The notes: a model not told the origin generated them from the sequence alone. A DNA stretch of 64,000 bases from Mucilaginibacter sp. KACC 22063 (GCF_028736115.1 NZ_CP117877.1:2108001-2172000), one strand, 5' to 3'. Shown: positions 28,604 through 38,600, numbered from the stretch's first letter. Made by a program: numbers and translations.

Positions 28604-29536
28604 TTAGTTTTTGATTGGGAAAGTGAATACAAAGTCGTTTTTCTCCATGGGTTTATGGCAATTGATACATTCTGTAGTGAACATAGCATCTTTGCCATAT
28701 GGGTTTAGTTTAGGCGTTTTAAACCTGGCAAAGCCCCAACCGGTGGTTGATTTATATTTCTCGGCATCTTTAATCATAAACTCTACCTGTTTAAATGCAC
28801 CTGTAGATACATTGCCTTTAGCATCTTCCAACTTGTCCCAAGCTGCCTTGGCAAATATGGTTCCGTTGGGCCATGGGTTAATATGGTGTTCTTTAACAGC
28901 CTTTACAGCAATGTCATTTCCATAAATAACGCGCATAGTACCGTTATCAAACCTGTCGGACGTACTAATTACCTGCCAGTTTTTATAATCAGGAATGTAA
29001 GAAATGCCATTTAAGCTTTCAGGTAATTTTGTTTGTTGGTTGTTAGTAGGTATCGTTTTAAGTTGTTTATCCCGCGCATTAATTTTGGCTGTGTCGTTTG
29101 GTATATCATGCACAAAGCCTGTTAAATAATTTTTAAGTACAGCAAGATCCTGTTTGGAAATTTTAGCTTCGGTGTGCACAATTTCATAGCTTTTTATAGG
29201 CATAGCTCCTTGCTCAATCTGGTTTACTGCTTCCCAAAGTTTGCCCTTTTTATCAGCAGGAGATAGCTTATTCCAATTGGAGAAATTTAAGCCTTTGCGG
29301 CCTTCGCGTACATGTTCGGCAACCTGCCAGTAAACGGGTTGCAATTTATCAAACCAACGCAAATTGGTTTGGTTAGAATGGCAGTCATAACATGCCCTTA
29401 CCAGGATCGCTTTTACATTTGGTGGCGCTTCCAAATCTCCGGTTACCGGAGGATTACCTATCTCGGGCCTGAAAAACTGCAAACAGATACACACCGCTGC
29501 AACTACAGATGCTGAAATCAACAGAAACTTTTTCAT
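28604..29536 (-). CDS. Haem-binding domain plus cytochrome P460 domain protein
   Basis: The protein has 310 residues. After an N-terminal hydrophobic anchor or signal (residues about 3-22) comes a haem-binding domain with CYDCHS (Cys49, Cys52, His53). Residues about 175-310 match the cytochrome P460 type with a C-terminal CINCHKP (Cys290, Cys293, His294). So two c-type haem sites are expected in the periplasm. P460 enzymes in other bacteria oxidise hydroxylamine or handle NO; in Bacteroidota this fused form is common and its reaction is not established. It leads a four-gene minus-strand operon ending in a two-component system, which suggests sensing or defence against reactive nitrogen or redox stress. 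Confidence 0.9.
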   Translation of the reverse strand: MKKFLLISASVVAAVCICLQFFRPEIGNPPVTGDLEAPPNVKAILVRACYDCHSNQTNLRWFDKLQPVYWQVAEHVREGRKGLNFSNWNKLSPADKKGKLWEAVNQIEQGAMPIKSYEIVHTEAKISKQDLAVLKNYLTGFVHDIPNDTAKINARDKQLKTIPTNNQQTKLPESLNGISYIPDYKNWQVISTSDRFDNGTMRVIYGNDIAVKAVKEHHINPWPNGTIFAKAAWDKLEDAKGNVSTGAFKQVEFMIKDAEKYKSTTGWGFARFKTPKLNPYGKDAMFTTECINCHKPMEKNDFVFTFPIKN

Positions 29537-29679
29537 ATTATATTTAAATAACTTGAAGTAAAGTACCGGGTAGTCAAATTACTTTAAAAGAGAAAAGCGG
29601 TGAATAAGGCAAATAAGCAGTTGAATCCGGCAATTTGATTGTCGAATATTTGTATCGGTGTATGTAAGCCGCTTAAAAG

Positions 29680-30111
29680 CTATTGCATTGAGTCAGCATT
29701 ACTTTTAACCTTCGCCAATAATTTCTCTCTAAGTTGGCGTATGGTACCCTCTTTATCTGTTTTAATTTTTTTGATGACTTCTTTAGCACCGGGGGGATTA
29801 TATTTTGAGCCCCAGATCATCAGTTCGACAATTGCCGGGATCAGATCGATACCTTTTTCTGTAAGACTATAAATAAACTTATTCTTCTTTTCTGGTGATA
29901 CTTCAGATTTTATGAATTCGTTTGCTTCCAAAAGCTTAAGCCGGTCTGCAAGAATATTGGTGGCGATCTTTTCATCAGAAGTCAGAAAATCCCCATAACT
30001 GCATTTATTAGTAAATATCAAATCCCTTAGGATTAATAATATCCATTTATCGCCTATATAATCAAGTGAAAATGATATCGGACATTCTGATCTATGCTGA
30101 ATTTCTTTCAT
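29680..30111 (-). CDS. HxlR-family transcriptional regulator
   Basis: The 143-residue protein starts with the usual CP motif (SECPISFSLDYIGDKWILLILRDL, quoted only as residues 9-32), where the Cys can sense oxidants or electrophiles in related proteins. A winged helix follows: ATNILADRLKLLEANEFIK, then the wing and YSLTEKGIDLIP. The C-terminal tail is longer and more charged than in short HxlR proteins. It is divergent from an SDR oxidoreductase with 108 bases between the starts, and the gap contains two inverted repeats, so it probably represses the SDR gene and itself. Confidence 0.95.
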   Translation of the reverse strand: MKEIQHRSECPISFSLDYIGDKWILLILRDLIFTNKCSYGDFLTSDEKIATNILADRLKLLEANEFIKSEVSPEKKNKFIYSLTEKGIDLIPAIVELMIWGSKYNPPGAKEVIKKIKTDKEGTIRQLREKLLAKVKSNADSMQ

Positions 30112-30132
30112 GACAATAAAATTATAAATAAT

Positions 30133-30179
30133 ACTTGCAATTTACAAGTTAATTAATTTACCTTTGCTTACTTGCAAGT
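30133..30179. promoter_or_regulatory. Paired inverted repeats, likely HxlR operators
   Basis: Two related palindromes lie between the divergent genes. The first is ACTTG-7 bases-CAAGT at 30133-30149; the second is the perfect palindrome ACTTGCAAGT at 30170-30179, followed by a further CAAG. The half-site ACTTG/CAAGT is shared. HxlR proteins bind such short dyads as dimers. The sites flank and overlap the predicted SDR promoter, which fits repression. Confidence 0.55.
30159..30166 (+). promoter_or_regulatory. Bacteroidota-type promoter (-7 box) for the SDR gene
   Basis: TACCTTTG fits the Bacteroidota -7 consensus TAnnTTTG exactly. A TTG at 30135-30137, 21 bases upstream, can serve as the -33 element. 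The SDR ATG is 53 bases downstream. The -33 part lies within the first inverted repeat and the second repeat lies just past the -7 box. Confidence 0.5.
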
Positions 30180-30219
30180 CGCAAGCAAATTTAAAGATTA
30201 ATATTAGAATATAAAAGTC

Positions 30220-30969
30220 ATGGAAATCACAAAGAAAACAGTATTGGTAACCGGAGGTGGTTCAGGAATTGGTTATGCAACCGCAAAACTTTTAAAAGAA
30301 AAAGGTAACAGGGTAATCATATCCGGCCGTAATGCAGAAAAACTGGAAAAAGCCGCTAAAGAATTAGGCATAGATTACATCGTTAGTGATGTGACCGATG
30401 CAGATTCAGTTACCAACCTTGTTAAAAAATTAGAAGCTGGTTATAGCGACCTTAGCGTATTAATTAACAACGCCGGTGTAGGCTTTGTTTATAAACTGGG
30501 GGAAGGCGCCAATGCGGTTGAAAAAGCAAGACAGGAATTTGAGACCAACTACTTTGCTCCGGTTAGGTTAATAGAATCGTTGTTGCCGTTATTAAAGAAG
30601 CAGCCTGAGGGAGCCGTGGTGAACATAACGTCTAACGTAGCGTTCCATCCGCTGGTGGTTTTGCCAACGTATTCAGATGCTAAAACAGCTTTACATTCTC
30701 ATTCTGTAGCATTGCGTTTAACCTTGTCATCAGATACCAATATTAAAATCTTTGAGGTAATGCCTTCACTGATCAATACAGATGCCACTAAGGATATGGG
30801 TGGTGAGCAGCATGGTTTACCACCGGAAGTAGCAGCCCAGGATATTTATAATGGCATTAACGAAGACCGTTATGAAATATTTGTAGGCGAAGCTGGCCAG
30901 CAGTATGCAGACTACTTTGCAAACCCTAAAGCAGCCGTTGCAAAATTTAATCAGCCTTTTCTTTCATAG
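30220..30969 (+). CDS. Short-chain dehydrogenase/reductase (DltE-like)
   Basis: A classical SDR of 249 residues: cofactor loop TGGGSGIG at 11-18, NNAG at 83-86, and catalytic Ser138, Tyr151 and Lys155 (YSDAK). Length and motifs fit the short, soluble SDRs next to HxlR regulators, which reduce aldehydes, ketones or quinones with NAD(P)H; the substrate cannot be told. An Arg at position 37 after the second strand favours NADP(H), a weak sign. It is divergent from the HxlR gene with operator-like repeats in between, so it is likely induced by an electrophile. The next gene is 85 bases downstream. Confidence 0.9.
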   Translation: MEITKKTVLVTGGGSGIGYATAKLLKEKGNRVIISGRNAEKLEKAAKELGIDYIVSDVTDADSVTNLVKKLEAGYSDLSVLINNAGVGFVYKLGEGANAVEKARQEFETNYFAPVRLIESLLPLLKKQPEGAVVNITSNVAFHPLVVLPTYSDAKTALHSHSVALRLTLSSDTNIKIFEVMPSLINTDATKDMGGEQHGLPPEVAAQDIYNGINEDRYEIFVGEAGQQYADYFANPKAAVAKFNQPFLS

Positions 30970-31054
30970 ATAGCATTGCCGATTCCTCTGCACCACGCGA
31001 TAAACGGAACAGTGTAGAGGAATTTAATCCCAATGCATTAACATTATTATTGTT

Positions 31055-32014
31055 ATGACGGACAGAAGAAATTTTATAAAACAAACCGGCCTGCTATCAA
31101 TGGCCGGTATTATTGGAGCAAATCAAATCGCAAGTGCTGAAAAGCCAAGTAAACTTTATGCACCTACGCGATCAAAATGGGCAGATGGCTCAAGGTTGGT
31201 GGTATCTGCTACCATGCTGTTTGAAGCAGGCGGACAACCAGATAACGCACCAAGTCCATTTCCGCCCAATATGAAGCCCGGTTTTAAGGATTTACCTGCA
31301 GCCACCTGGTACGAGTATGGTTATAAGGAAGGTATTCCCCGCATGCTGGACAACTGGGATAAATTAGGCATCAAGGTTACCACACACATGGTAGGTTCCG
31401 CTGTTTTAAAAAATCCTGCTTTGGCTAAGGAGATTGTAGACCGCGGGCACGAAGCATCGGGCCACGGCATGACCTGGAAAGATGAGTACGACATGTCTTA
31501 CGATGAGGAAAAGAAATTCATCAAAGACGGTTTAGATGCGATAAAAAAAGTAACCGGACAAACAGCAATAGGTTATAACGCCAATTTCCTTCGCCGTAGT
31601 GAAAACACGCTGAAAATTTTACAAGAGCTGGGATGTATTTATCATATTGACGACTTGGGCCGTGACGAACCTTTTATTATAAAAGTCAATCAGAAAGATT
31701 TTGCTGTTGTTCCATATACCGTACGTAATAATGATTTAGGCATGATTGAGTTACGGAATTTTTCGCCTGATCAATATATCACGCAAATCAAGATGGAATT
31801 TGATCAGCTTTACGAAGAAGCAGCTACCCGTCGCAGGCAACTATCCTTAACTTTTCATGATCGTGTAAGTGGTACGCCGCAGATGGTAAAAGCTGCAACG
31901 GAATTGATCAAGTACATGCAAAAACATCCCGGTGTCGCCTTTAAGCGCAAAGACGAAATAGCCGAAATGACGTTAAAAGATCCAACAAGTTTACACGAAC
32001 AATCTTATATATAA
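31055..32014 (+). CDS. Polysaccharide deacetylase-like protein with Tat-type signal
   Basis: The 319-residue protein begins with a twin-Arg motif (DRRNFIKQTG) and a hydrophobic segment ending near ASAE, so export by Tat to the periplasm is expected. The mature part resembles the polysaccharide deacetylase (NodB-like) barrel of the PuuE/allantoinase-like group: GIPRMLDNWDKLGIKVTTH, then EIVDRGHEASGHG with the His pair typical of metal binding, YNANFLRRSENTLKILQELG, and a late LTFHD. These enzymes hydrolyse C-N bonds in amides or N-acetyl groups. The substrate is unknown. It follows the SDR gene by 85 bases and has a terminator right behind it. Confidence 0.8.
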   Translation: MTDRRNFIKQTGLLSMAGIIGANQIASAEKPSKLYAPTRSKWADGSRLVVSATMLFEAGGQPDNAPSPFPPNMKPGFKDLPAATWYEYGYKEGIPRMLDNWDKLGIKVTTHMVGSAVLKNPALAKEIVDRGHEASGHGMTWKDEYDMSYDEEKKFIKDGLDAIKKVTGQTAIGYNANFLRRSENTLKILQELGCIYHIDDLGRDEPFIIKVNQKDFAVVPYTVRNNDLGMIELRNFSPDQYITQIKMEFDQLYEEAATRRRQLSLTFHDRVSGTPQMVKAATELIKYMQKHPGVAFKRKDEIAEMTLKDPTSLHEQSYI

Positions 32015-32020
32015 ACTAAG

Positions 32021-32050
32021 GGCTGCTTTTGTGCAGCCTTTAATTTTATT
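32021..32050 (+). terminator. Rho-independent terminator after the deacetylase gene
   Basis: GGCTGC, a six-base loop and GCAGCC form a GC-rich stem at 32021-32038, followed by TTTAATTTT. It starts 6 bases behind the deacetylase stop and separates it from the NmrA-like gene. Confidence 0.75.
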
Positions 32051-32099
32051 AGGCATTAATATTATTTACTGTCATTTTTAAAAACCAATTGAATTTATC

Positions 32100-32984
32100 A
32101 TGTCAAAAATATTAGTAACAGGAGTAACAGGTGTTATTGGAAAAGGTACAATTGAACATCTATTAAAAAAAGGAGTGCCTGCAAGCGAGATCATCGGATT
32201 AGCCCGAAAAAAGGATGGGCTTGATGACCTGATTACCAAAGGTGTTGAAGTCCGTATTGGTGATTACCTCGATTATGATTCTCTGCTTAATGCATTTAAA
32301 GACGTTGATAAAATAATGCTTACCAGCGCAGTTGCTTTTTCAGATCGGTCCACCCAACATTATAATGTAATTACTGCTGCCCGCCAGGCTGGTGTTAAGC
32401 ATGTGGTTTATATGTCAATTATGCGAAAAGAAGGTTCGGGCCGTATTATGCCTGGGATTACAGACTCCGACTTGTTTACTGAACAAGTGCTGAAATCATC
32501 AGGACTTGATTATACCATCTTATATCACCCGCCCTTTACAGACTTGTTATATATTTATTATGGTTCGGGCCCGCATAAAAATGGCATAAGAGTCCCGGCG
32601 GCTAACGGTAAAATGGCACCAGCAACAAGAAATGAACTGGCTGAGGCCCATGCTGAAATACTTTCTACACCGGGACACGAGAATAAAACCTATTCCTTAG
32701 GTGGGAGTGAAGCTATTTCCTTTGCTGACATCGCTAATATTCTTGCAGAAATACAAGGAAAGCCTGTTCCATTTACTACTATCACAACCGGGGGATACAT
32801 TGACGGTTTGATAGCAAAGGGAACGCCCCGCCATGTTGCAGAATTTCTAACAAATTGGGTAGTAGCAATTGACGAAGGTGAATTTGAACATCGATCAGGC
32901 GATTTAGAACGCTTATTAGGTAGAAGGACAGTAACTTTCAAAGAGTACATCGAATCAAACGTTAATAAACAGGTGAAAGAATAA
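32100..32984 (+). CDS. NmrA/atypical SDR NAD(P)-binding protein
   Basis: The protein has 294 residues with an N-terminal Rossmann loop GVTGVIG at 8-14. It lacks the YxxxK pair of classical SDRs and matches the NmrA/QOR2-like atypical SDR group: residues 70-80 hold DKIMLTSAVAFSD, then HVVYMSIMRKEGSG, and a C-terminal part with SLGGSEAISFADIANILAE, the usual signature of this group. Members reduce quinones or sense the NADP ratio. It stands alone after a terminator; its own promoter should be within 32040-32099, where I could not single out a box. The stop is followed at once by the remnant of a transporter gene on the other strand. Confidence 0.85.
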   Translation: MSKILVTGVTGVIGKGTIEHLLKKGVPASEIIGLARKKDGLDDLITKGVEVRIGDYLDYDSLLNAFKDVDKIMLTSAVAFSDRSTQHYNVITAARQAGVKHVVYMSIMRKEGSGRIMPGITDSDLFTEQVLKSSGLDYTILYHPPFTDLLYIYYGSGPHKNGIRVPAANGKMAPATRNELAEAHAEILSTPGHENKTYSLGGSEAISFADIANILAEIQGKPVPFTTITTGGYIDGLIAKGTPRHVAEFLTNWVVAIDEGEFEHRSGDLERLLGRRTVTFKEYIESNVNKQVKE

Positions 32985-32986
32985 AT

Positions 32987-33287
32987 CTACATAGTTATGC
33001 CCAGTGTATAATGGCATATAATGCTGTACCAGAGATAAAATCCAAGCATAATACTTAGCAGGAGGGGGTTGAATCCAACACCTGCTAAAACCTTTCTTTA
33101 ATCCTGTACCTATTAAAAATAACGTTAAGGTAAGTCCTGCTTTTGATGTGGTAATTAGGTAAGGGCTTACCATTTTAACAGCTGCACGTATGTGCTTGCA
33201 AGCATAGCTATTGACAAATAGACCAATAAAGTAAGGAATAGACTTGTTAGCAGGGGCGTTGCAGAAGATCTGAGTGTCTTGTGTCAA
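32987..33287 (-). pseudogene. YeiH-family (putative sulfate exporter) 3' remnant with one-base frameshift
   Basis: Minus-strand reading from 33287 gives SIPYFIGLFVNSYACKHI and SKAGLTLTLFLIGTGLKKG, the pattern of the last part of YeiH-type membrane proteins. At about 33087-33092 the frame is wrong by one base in a T-run (minus strand); removing one T restores LAGVGFNPLLLSIMLGFYLW and a natural stop at 32987-32989. Only about 100 of the roughly 330 residues remain, so the gene was truncated before or after the frameshift. A working short protein is unlikely. Confidence 0.65.
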
Positions 33288-33674
33288 TTATCAGTCATAA
33301 ATCTTCAAGATATCCGAATGAATGATGACAACGACCACTTCAGAAGCCGCTTTTTATCGGGCTTGTTTGTAAGACCAAAGTTCAATAAAATACTATAAAT
33401 CAGATATTATGGGATTTTTCTCCTTTGTCATATTGGCTAATTGTGTTATAGCTGACCTGGTGGAATGTGTATCCGGATTGGCCATGACAGGACCGACCAT
33501 AAAAATGGAATAACAGGCGCGTCGCTGGTGGTAAATCAATTTTTGTTGCTGCAAATTTTGCAGTATTGATTTTTTTTGTTTTAAATTGCTGTACCAATTA
33601 TAAGTAAAGCCGCACGGCCTATTGAATAAGTGTGTTTAAAACACTTATAGTTTTACACGTTAGAGACGACCCCT
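33288..33674. other. Non-coding stretch before the sigma-factor gene
   Basis: I see no gene in this stretch of about 390 bases. It is AT-rich with T- and A-runs, and a minus-strand frame of 65 codons inside it has no protein-like character. A near-palindrome AAGTGTgTTTaAAACACTT lies at about 33627-33650, some 30 bases before the sigma-factor ATG, and could be a binding site or part of its promoter. Confidence 0.4.
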
Positions 33675-34259
33675 ATGAAACGGCAGCTAAATGATGAAAT
33701 GCTGAGTAGCTCCATTGCTAAAGGCGATAGGCATGCCTTTTCGGCGTTATATGCCAGGTACCTTAAAAGTATTTACAACTATGTTTTCCTGGTATGCGGA
33801 GATACAGAAATATCAGACGAAATCACACAGTCGGTATTTGTTAAACTGTGGGAGAGCCGGGAAAGGTTAGACACAGTGCTCTGCATAAGGTCGTATATCT
33901 TCAAATGTGCAAAAAACATGCTGTTAGATCATCTAAGAAAAGAGCAGTTGAAAGCGCGTGTTTATCAGCAAATATTACCTAAAGAAGAAGCAGTTGCTGA
34001 CGGGGCCGACAGCCGCATCATTTTTAACCAGTATCTGCACATCATGCGTGAAGCTATTAACCTATTGCCTAATAAACGGAGGCAGATTGTGCTGATGAGA
34101 ACGGAAGAGGAGCTATCATTAGATGAAATTGCTGCAGACATGGAAATATCAAAATCAGTTGTTAAAAAGCAACTTTATCAGGGTTTGAATTTCATCCGCA
34201 GTTATATCAGGATACAGCTGGATCTGGTCATTTTAATTTTCTTTATTCTTTTCAAATAA
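33675..34259 (+). CDS. ECF RNA polymerase sigma factor, FecI/PUL type
   Basis: The 194-residue protein has sigma region 2 (AFSALYARYLKSIYNYVF, DEITQSVFVKLWE, then IRSYIFKCAKNMLLDHLRK) and region 4 (LPNKRRQIVLMRTEEELSLDEIAADMEIS, quoted by position about 141-165) with a helix-turn-helix. A hydrophobic C-terminal tail (VILIFFILFK) is common in this Bacteroidota subgroup. It precedes FecR, SusC and SusD genes in the order typical of polysaccharide loci controlled by a SusC-FecR-sigma relay. The sigma factor should drive the susC promoter downstream. Confidence 0.95.
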   Translation: MKRQLNDEMLSSSIAKGDRHAFSALYARYLKSIYNYVFLVCGDTEISDEITQSVFVKLWESRERLDTVLCIRSYIFKCAKNMLLDHLRKEQLKARVYQQILPKEEAVADGADSRIIFNQYLHIMREAINLLPNKRRQIVLMRTEEELSLDEIAADMEISKSVVKKQLYQGLNFIRSYIRIQLDLVILIFFILFK

Positions 34260-34308
34260 ATTTTCTGACCAAGGGGGCCTTTCCCTGCCTTGCTTCGTCA
34301 TTCATGAT

Positions 34309-35478
34309 ATGAAACGGAGGGCAATCGCACTTTTCTTACAAAAATTCAGGGATAGCAACTTTACCCCGGAGGAGCATGCCGAATTTGTAAAGTGGCTGGA
34401 GAGCATTCCTTCGGATCAGCTTGCTGATGTGCTTGATGAACTTGCCGCTTATACCATTGACGTTGATGAGACAGACGAAGAAAACGATGTGCTCATGAAC
34501 AGGCTGAAACGTGGCATAGAACAACGATTAGATGAATCGGGAACAAGCTCACGCAAACATCCCATCGTTTCTCTTCTTTTTAAAGCTGCCGCCGTCCTTA
34601 CACTTATCGGTATTGGTGTCTTATTCTATCAACGTCGGGAACAAGCGCCCACAAAACAACAATTAGCAGTAAAACCGATACGCATTGAACCGGGCAGAAA
34701 CCAGGCGTACCTGACACTGGACAACGGACAGAAAATTGCACTTGAACATGTCCCCGACGGTGTTTTGGCAGAGGATGGCGGTATCACTATTGTAAAGGTG
34801 AAAGACGGAGAAGTGCGTTTTCGTCAAACTATTAAAAAAATCGGCTATGCCAGGCAGGTAAAAGTAACAGTGCCTAAAGGCGGGCAGTATAAAATTGTGC
34901 TTGCAGATGGCTCTGCAGTGTGGCTAAATGCCGCTACTGAGTTAGAGACACCGGTACAGTTTCCCTTCCACGAACGGATTGTAAAACTTCATGGAGAAGG
35001 CTATTTCGAGGTTGCAAAAGATAAAAGCAGGCCCTTTAAGGTGGTATCTGAAAAGATGACGGTGCAGGTATTTGGTACACATTTCAACGTAAGCGCCTAT
35101 GCTGATGAACCCATTGCAAAAGCAACACTGTTAGAAGGCTCTGTAAAAGTTAGTCAGGGAATGCAAAGTAAAATGCTGAAACCCGGGCAGCAGGCCTGCG
35201 TAGGTCGTCACATCAAATTGTTGAAGGTAGTCGCTGATGAAGCAATAGAATGGAAGAACGGAAATTTCAACTTCAATCATGAGGATATACGGAGTATTAT
35301 GCGAAGAATATCCAGATGGTATAACGTAGAAATTGATTATAGGCGCACGATTACGGATGAGGGTTTTTTAGGCACAATCCCACGGTCGGCCCAAATAGAA
35401 GATGTACTTCATTTACTAGAACTAACCAGAACCGTTCATTTTAAGATAGAAGGAAGGAGGATAATTGTTATGAAATGA
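34309..35478 (+). CDS. FecR-type anti-sigma factor
   Basis: The protein has 389 residues: a cytoplasmic N-terminal part that should bind the sigma factor, one membrane span at residues about 87-107, a periplasmic FecR domain (about 180-290, with GGQYKIVLADGSAVWLNA and LHGEGYFEVAKD), and a C-terminal DUF4974-type domain (WKNGNFNFNHEDIRSIMRRI and WYNVEIDY). The last domain contacts the STN domain of the partner SusC. The start is 49 bases after the sigma-factor stop. All parts are intact, so the signalling relay looks functional. Confidence 0.95.
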   Translation: MKRRAIALFLQKFRDSNFTPEEHAEFVKWLESIPSDQLADVLDELAAYTIDVDETDEENDVLMNRLKRGIEQRLDESGTSSRKHPIVSLLFKAAAVLTLIGIGVLFYQRREQAPTKQQLAVKPIRIEPGRNQAYLTLDNGQKIALEHVPDGVLAEDGGITIVKVKDGEVRFRQTIKKIGYARQVKVTVPKGGQYKIVLADGSAVWLNAATELETPVQFPFHERIVKLHGEGYFEVAKDKSRPFKVVSEKMTVQVFGTHFNVSAYADEPIAKATLLEGSVKVSQGMQSKMLKPGQQACVGRHIKLLKVVADEAIEWKNGNFNFNHEDIRSIMRRISRWYNVEIDYRRTITDEGFLGTIPRSAQIEDVLHLLELTRTVHFKIEGRRIIVMK

Positions 35479-35489
35479 TTCTACCAGAA

Positions 35490-35549
35490 GTAGAACGGAA
35501 AAGAAGCCCAAGATGCTCGAACATCTCGGGCCTGAATGTCTGGTTCTAC
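35490..35549 (+). other. Extended stem-loop between fecR-type and susC-type genes
   Basis: An inner stem GCCCAAGATG/CATCTCGGGC (9 of 10 pairs) at 35506-35531 is enclosed by an outer pair GTAGAAC (35490-35496) and GTTCTAC (35543-35549). It begins 11 bases behind the FecR stop. No T-run follows directly, so it may be a processing or attenuation structure and not a full terminator. Confidence 0.5.
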
Positions 35550-35602
35550 AGTACTTAATTTTTATAGGATTACTTACCAATTTAAACCAAACTATCAAAG
35601 AT

Positions 35603-38600
35603 ATGAAACTTTATGCTTCCAAAAGGCATACGAGCTCTTGTTGTGTCCGAAAATTCCTCCTTATAATGAAATTGACCTACGTTTTAATGGTGACAGCTTT
35701 TCTGCAGGTATCGCTTGCCGGCAATGCCCAGCGGCTAACCCTTTCAGCAAAAGCGATGCCCTTGGCACAGGTGTTGGAACACATCCAGGAGCAAACCGGC
35801 TACCATTTTTTGGTTACAGACCAGATGTTGGCTGAAACCAATAACGTTACAGCAAAATTCAAGAATAAGCCGCTGGATAATGTATTGAAAGAGTGCTTTG
35901 CCAACCAGCCGTTAGGCTATGAAATAAAAGAAAACCTGATTGTTATTTATCGCAAGCCGGTAGTAGAGAAAACCCAAGCTGCCGATGTAAAGATAACCGG
36001 TGTAGTTACGGACGATACCAACCAGCCCCTGCCTGGTGTAACTATTAAATTACAGGGAACAACTACATCGACTCAAAGCAATGTGGATGGAAAATTCACG
36101 ATCAATGTACCGGATGGTAAGGGTAATTTGCTTTTTTCTTTTATTGGTTTTGTTACGCAGGAAGTACAGATATTAGGCGGGCGTACCGTTTACAACGTAC
36201 AAATGCACACACAGCTGAAATCGTTGAGTGAAGTAGTGGTGATCGGTTATGGCCAGCAACGAAAGGCAGACGTTACCAGCGCGGTAGCCACAGTGAAAGC
36301 AGATAACTTTGTGACCGGGCCTGTTACTGATGCTGCCGAACTTTTAAAAGGCAAAGTAGCAGGGTTAAATATCACCAATCCATCAGGCGATCCAACCGCT
36401 CAATCGCAAATCCAATTGCGTGGTACCAATACCATTAATGGTGCAAATACAGGTGTTTTAGTTATTATCGATGGCGTTCCCGGAGACCTTTTAACTGTTG
36501 CACCAGAAGATATCGCAGAAATTTCTGTACTTAAAGATGGTTCTTCTGCGGCCATTTATGGTGTAAGAGGCTCTAATGGTGTCATCATCATCACTACCAA
36601 ATCAGGCAAGGGGGTGGTTAATGCACATGTGGATTACAGCGGTAACGTGAGTATAGGGCAAATAACCAGGCGGCCTAAGTTACTTACAGCGCAGGATTAC
36701 CGTGATCAGATTAAAGCAGGGCTACGTGACCCGTCTTATGATAAAGGTACATCAACTGATTGGCTTGATGCTATCACAAAACGCGCACCGGTATCTACTG
36801 TACAAAACGCAAGTTTTAGCGGTGGTAACAGCCAGACTAATTATACCGCATCTTTCAACTACCGCTTTTTAAACGGCATGTTCCTGCAATCAAATCATGC
36901 ACAATTAACGGGGCGTGCAGATATCAATCATTCCATGTTCGATGGTAAACTCAAATTTAATTTGGGGATGATACAGACTAACTTTAATAGTTTAAACTTC
37001 AGCTATTATGACTATCGTCAGGCCATGCGCATGAACCCTACAGCGCCTGTAAAAATGCCGGATGGTACTTACTATCAGGAACCAAATAACTTCGAATATC
37101 AAAATCCTGTATCTGATGCTTATACTAATGATGCTCCCAACAGCGCCTATAACAGCAGGTACAATGCAACTATTTCTTTTCTGCCTATAGAAGGCTTAAG
37201 GCTTGCTGCAACCGGATCATACACTAAAAGTGGGTATCAAAACCTTTCTTACCAAAATCATCAAAATATTTCCACTTTGCGCGACAACCAAAACGGTGTT
37301 GCAAATATTTATCAGGGGCAAGGCATTAACCGCTTTCTTAATCTTTCAGCAGAGTATGCACGATCTTTCGGCGATCATCGTTTCAGTGTACTTACTGGTT
37401 ATGAGTACCAGGACAATGATAACTTTGGAACAACAATTTCAAATCATGGATTTCCAACTGATATTTTTGGCTATAACCAGATCCAGTTAGGTACAGCTCA
37501 AAAAACAGGACAGGATTATATCAACAGTGGTAGATCTCAGTCAAACCTGATCAGCTATTTTGCGCGCGGTACTTATAACTACAAGGAGAAATACCTGTTA
37601 TTGGCCAGTTTACGTATAGACGGTGCAAGCCAGCTTTATGGCGCAAGTAAACCTTATGGTAAGTTCCCTTCGGTTCAGGCCGGCTGGCGCATCACCAAAG
37701 AAGCCTTTATGAAAGATCAGCAGCTTTTTGATGATCTGAAATTACGTGCAGGTTACGGAGTTACCGGCAATCAGCCTTCTGCCGGCTTCCTTGCGGTAGG
37801 TTTATTAGGTTACGGTAATTACATTCTGTATAACGGCCAGTGGATACAAACTATCTCACCAAGTCAGAATGCCAATCCGGCCCTGCGTTGGGAAGAAAAG
37901 CATGAAACCAACCTTGGTTTAGATTTTAGTATGCTAAAAAACAGAATCAGTGGTACCATTGATTTATATAACAGGCGAATTACCGGGTTACTTTATAACT
38001 ATCAGGTACCAAGCCCGCCTAATCTTTATCCAACTACACAAGCCAACGTAGGTACAATGAACAATAAAGGTTTGGAAGTGGCCATCAATTTTGTACCGGT
38101 TAAAAAGAGGGATTTCAGTTGGACAAGTACTGTAACATTTTCAACCAATACTAATAAACTGATAAGTCTTTCAAACGACCTTTACCAGGCAACTCTTCCA
38201 TATTTTACAGCTGGTTCTACCGGCCCGCCTGCAACAACCTTTACACATATTGTACAGGTGGGGCAAAACATAGGCGATTTTTATGCCTTTAAAGTGGTGG
38301 GCATCACCAATGATGGTTACTGGCTTTACCAGGAACCAAACGGTACGGTAGTCCCTTACAGCCAGTTTAAGCATGCATTTGAAGACAAGCAAGTAGTAGG
38401 CAATGGTTTGCCTAAGTACTATGCAGGCTGGAACAATACACTTAATTACAAAAACTGGGACTTCAGCGTCACTATGCGTGGTGCATTCCGCTTCCAGATA
38501 GCTAACCTGCAACGTGCTGATTTTGAACTGCCGGGCATTATGAATTATAACCGGATGGCAAGCGCTTATGACAAAATTTATGGTGTTGCGGTATTGAACA

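Noticed and set aside
35513..35602. Earlier start for the first SusC receptor
   Set aside because: It lies within the intergenic hairpin and puts 30 residues in front of the signal peptide.
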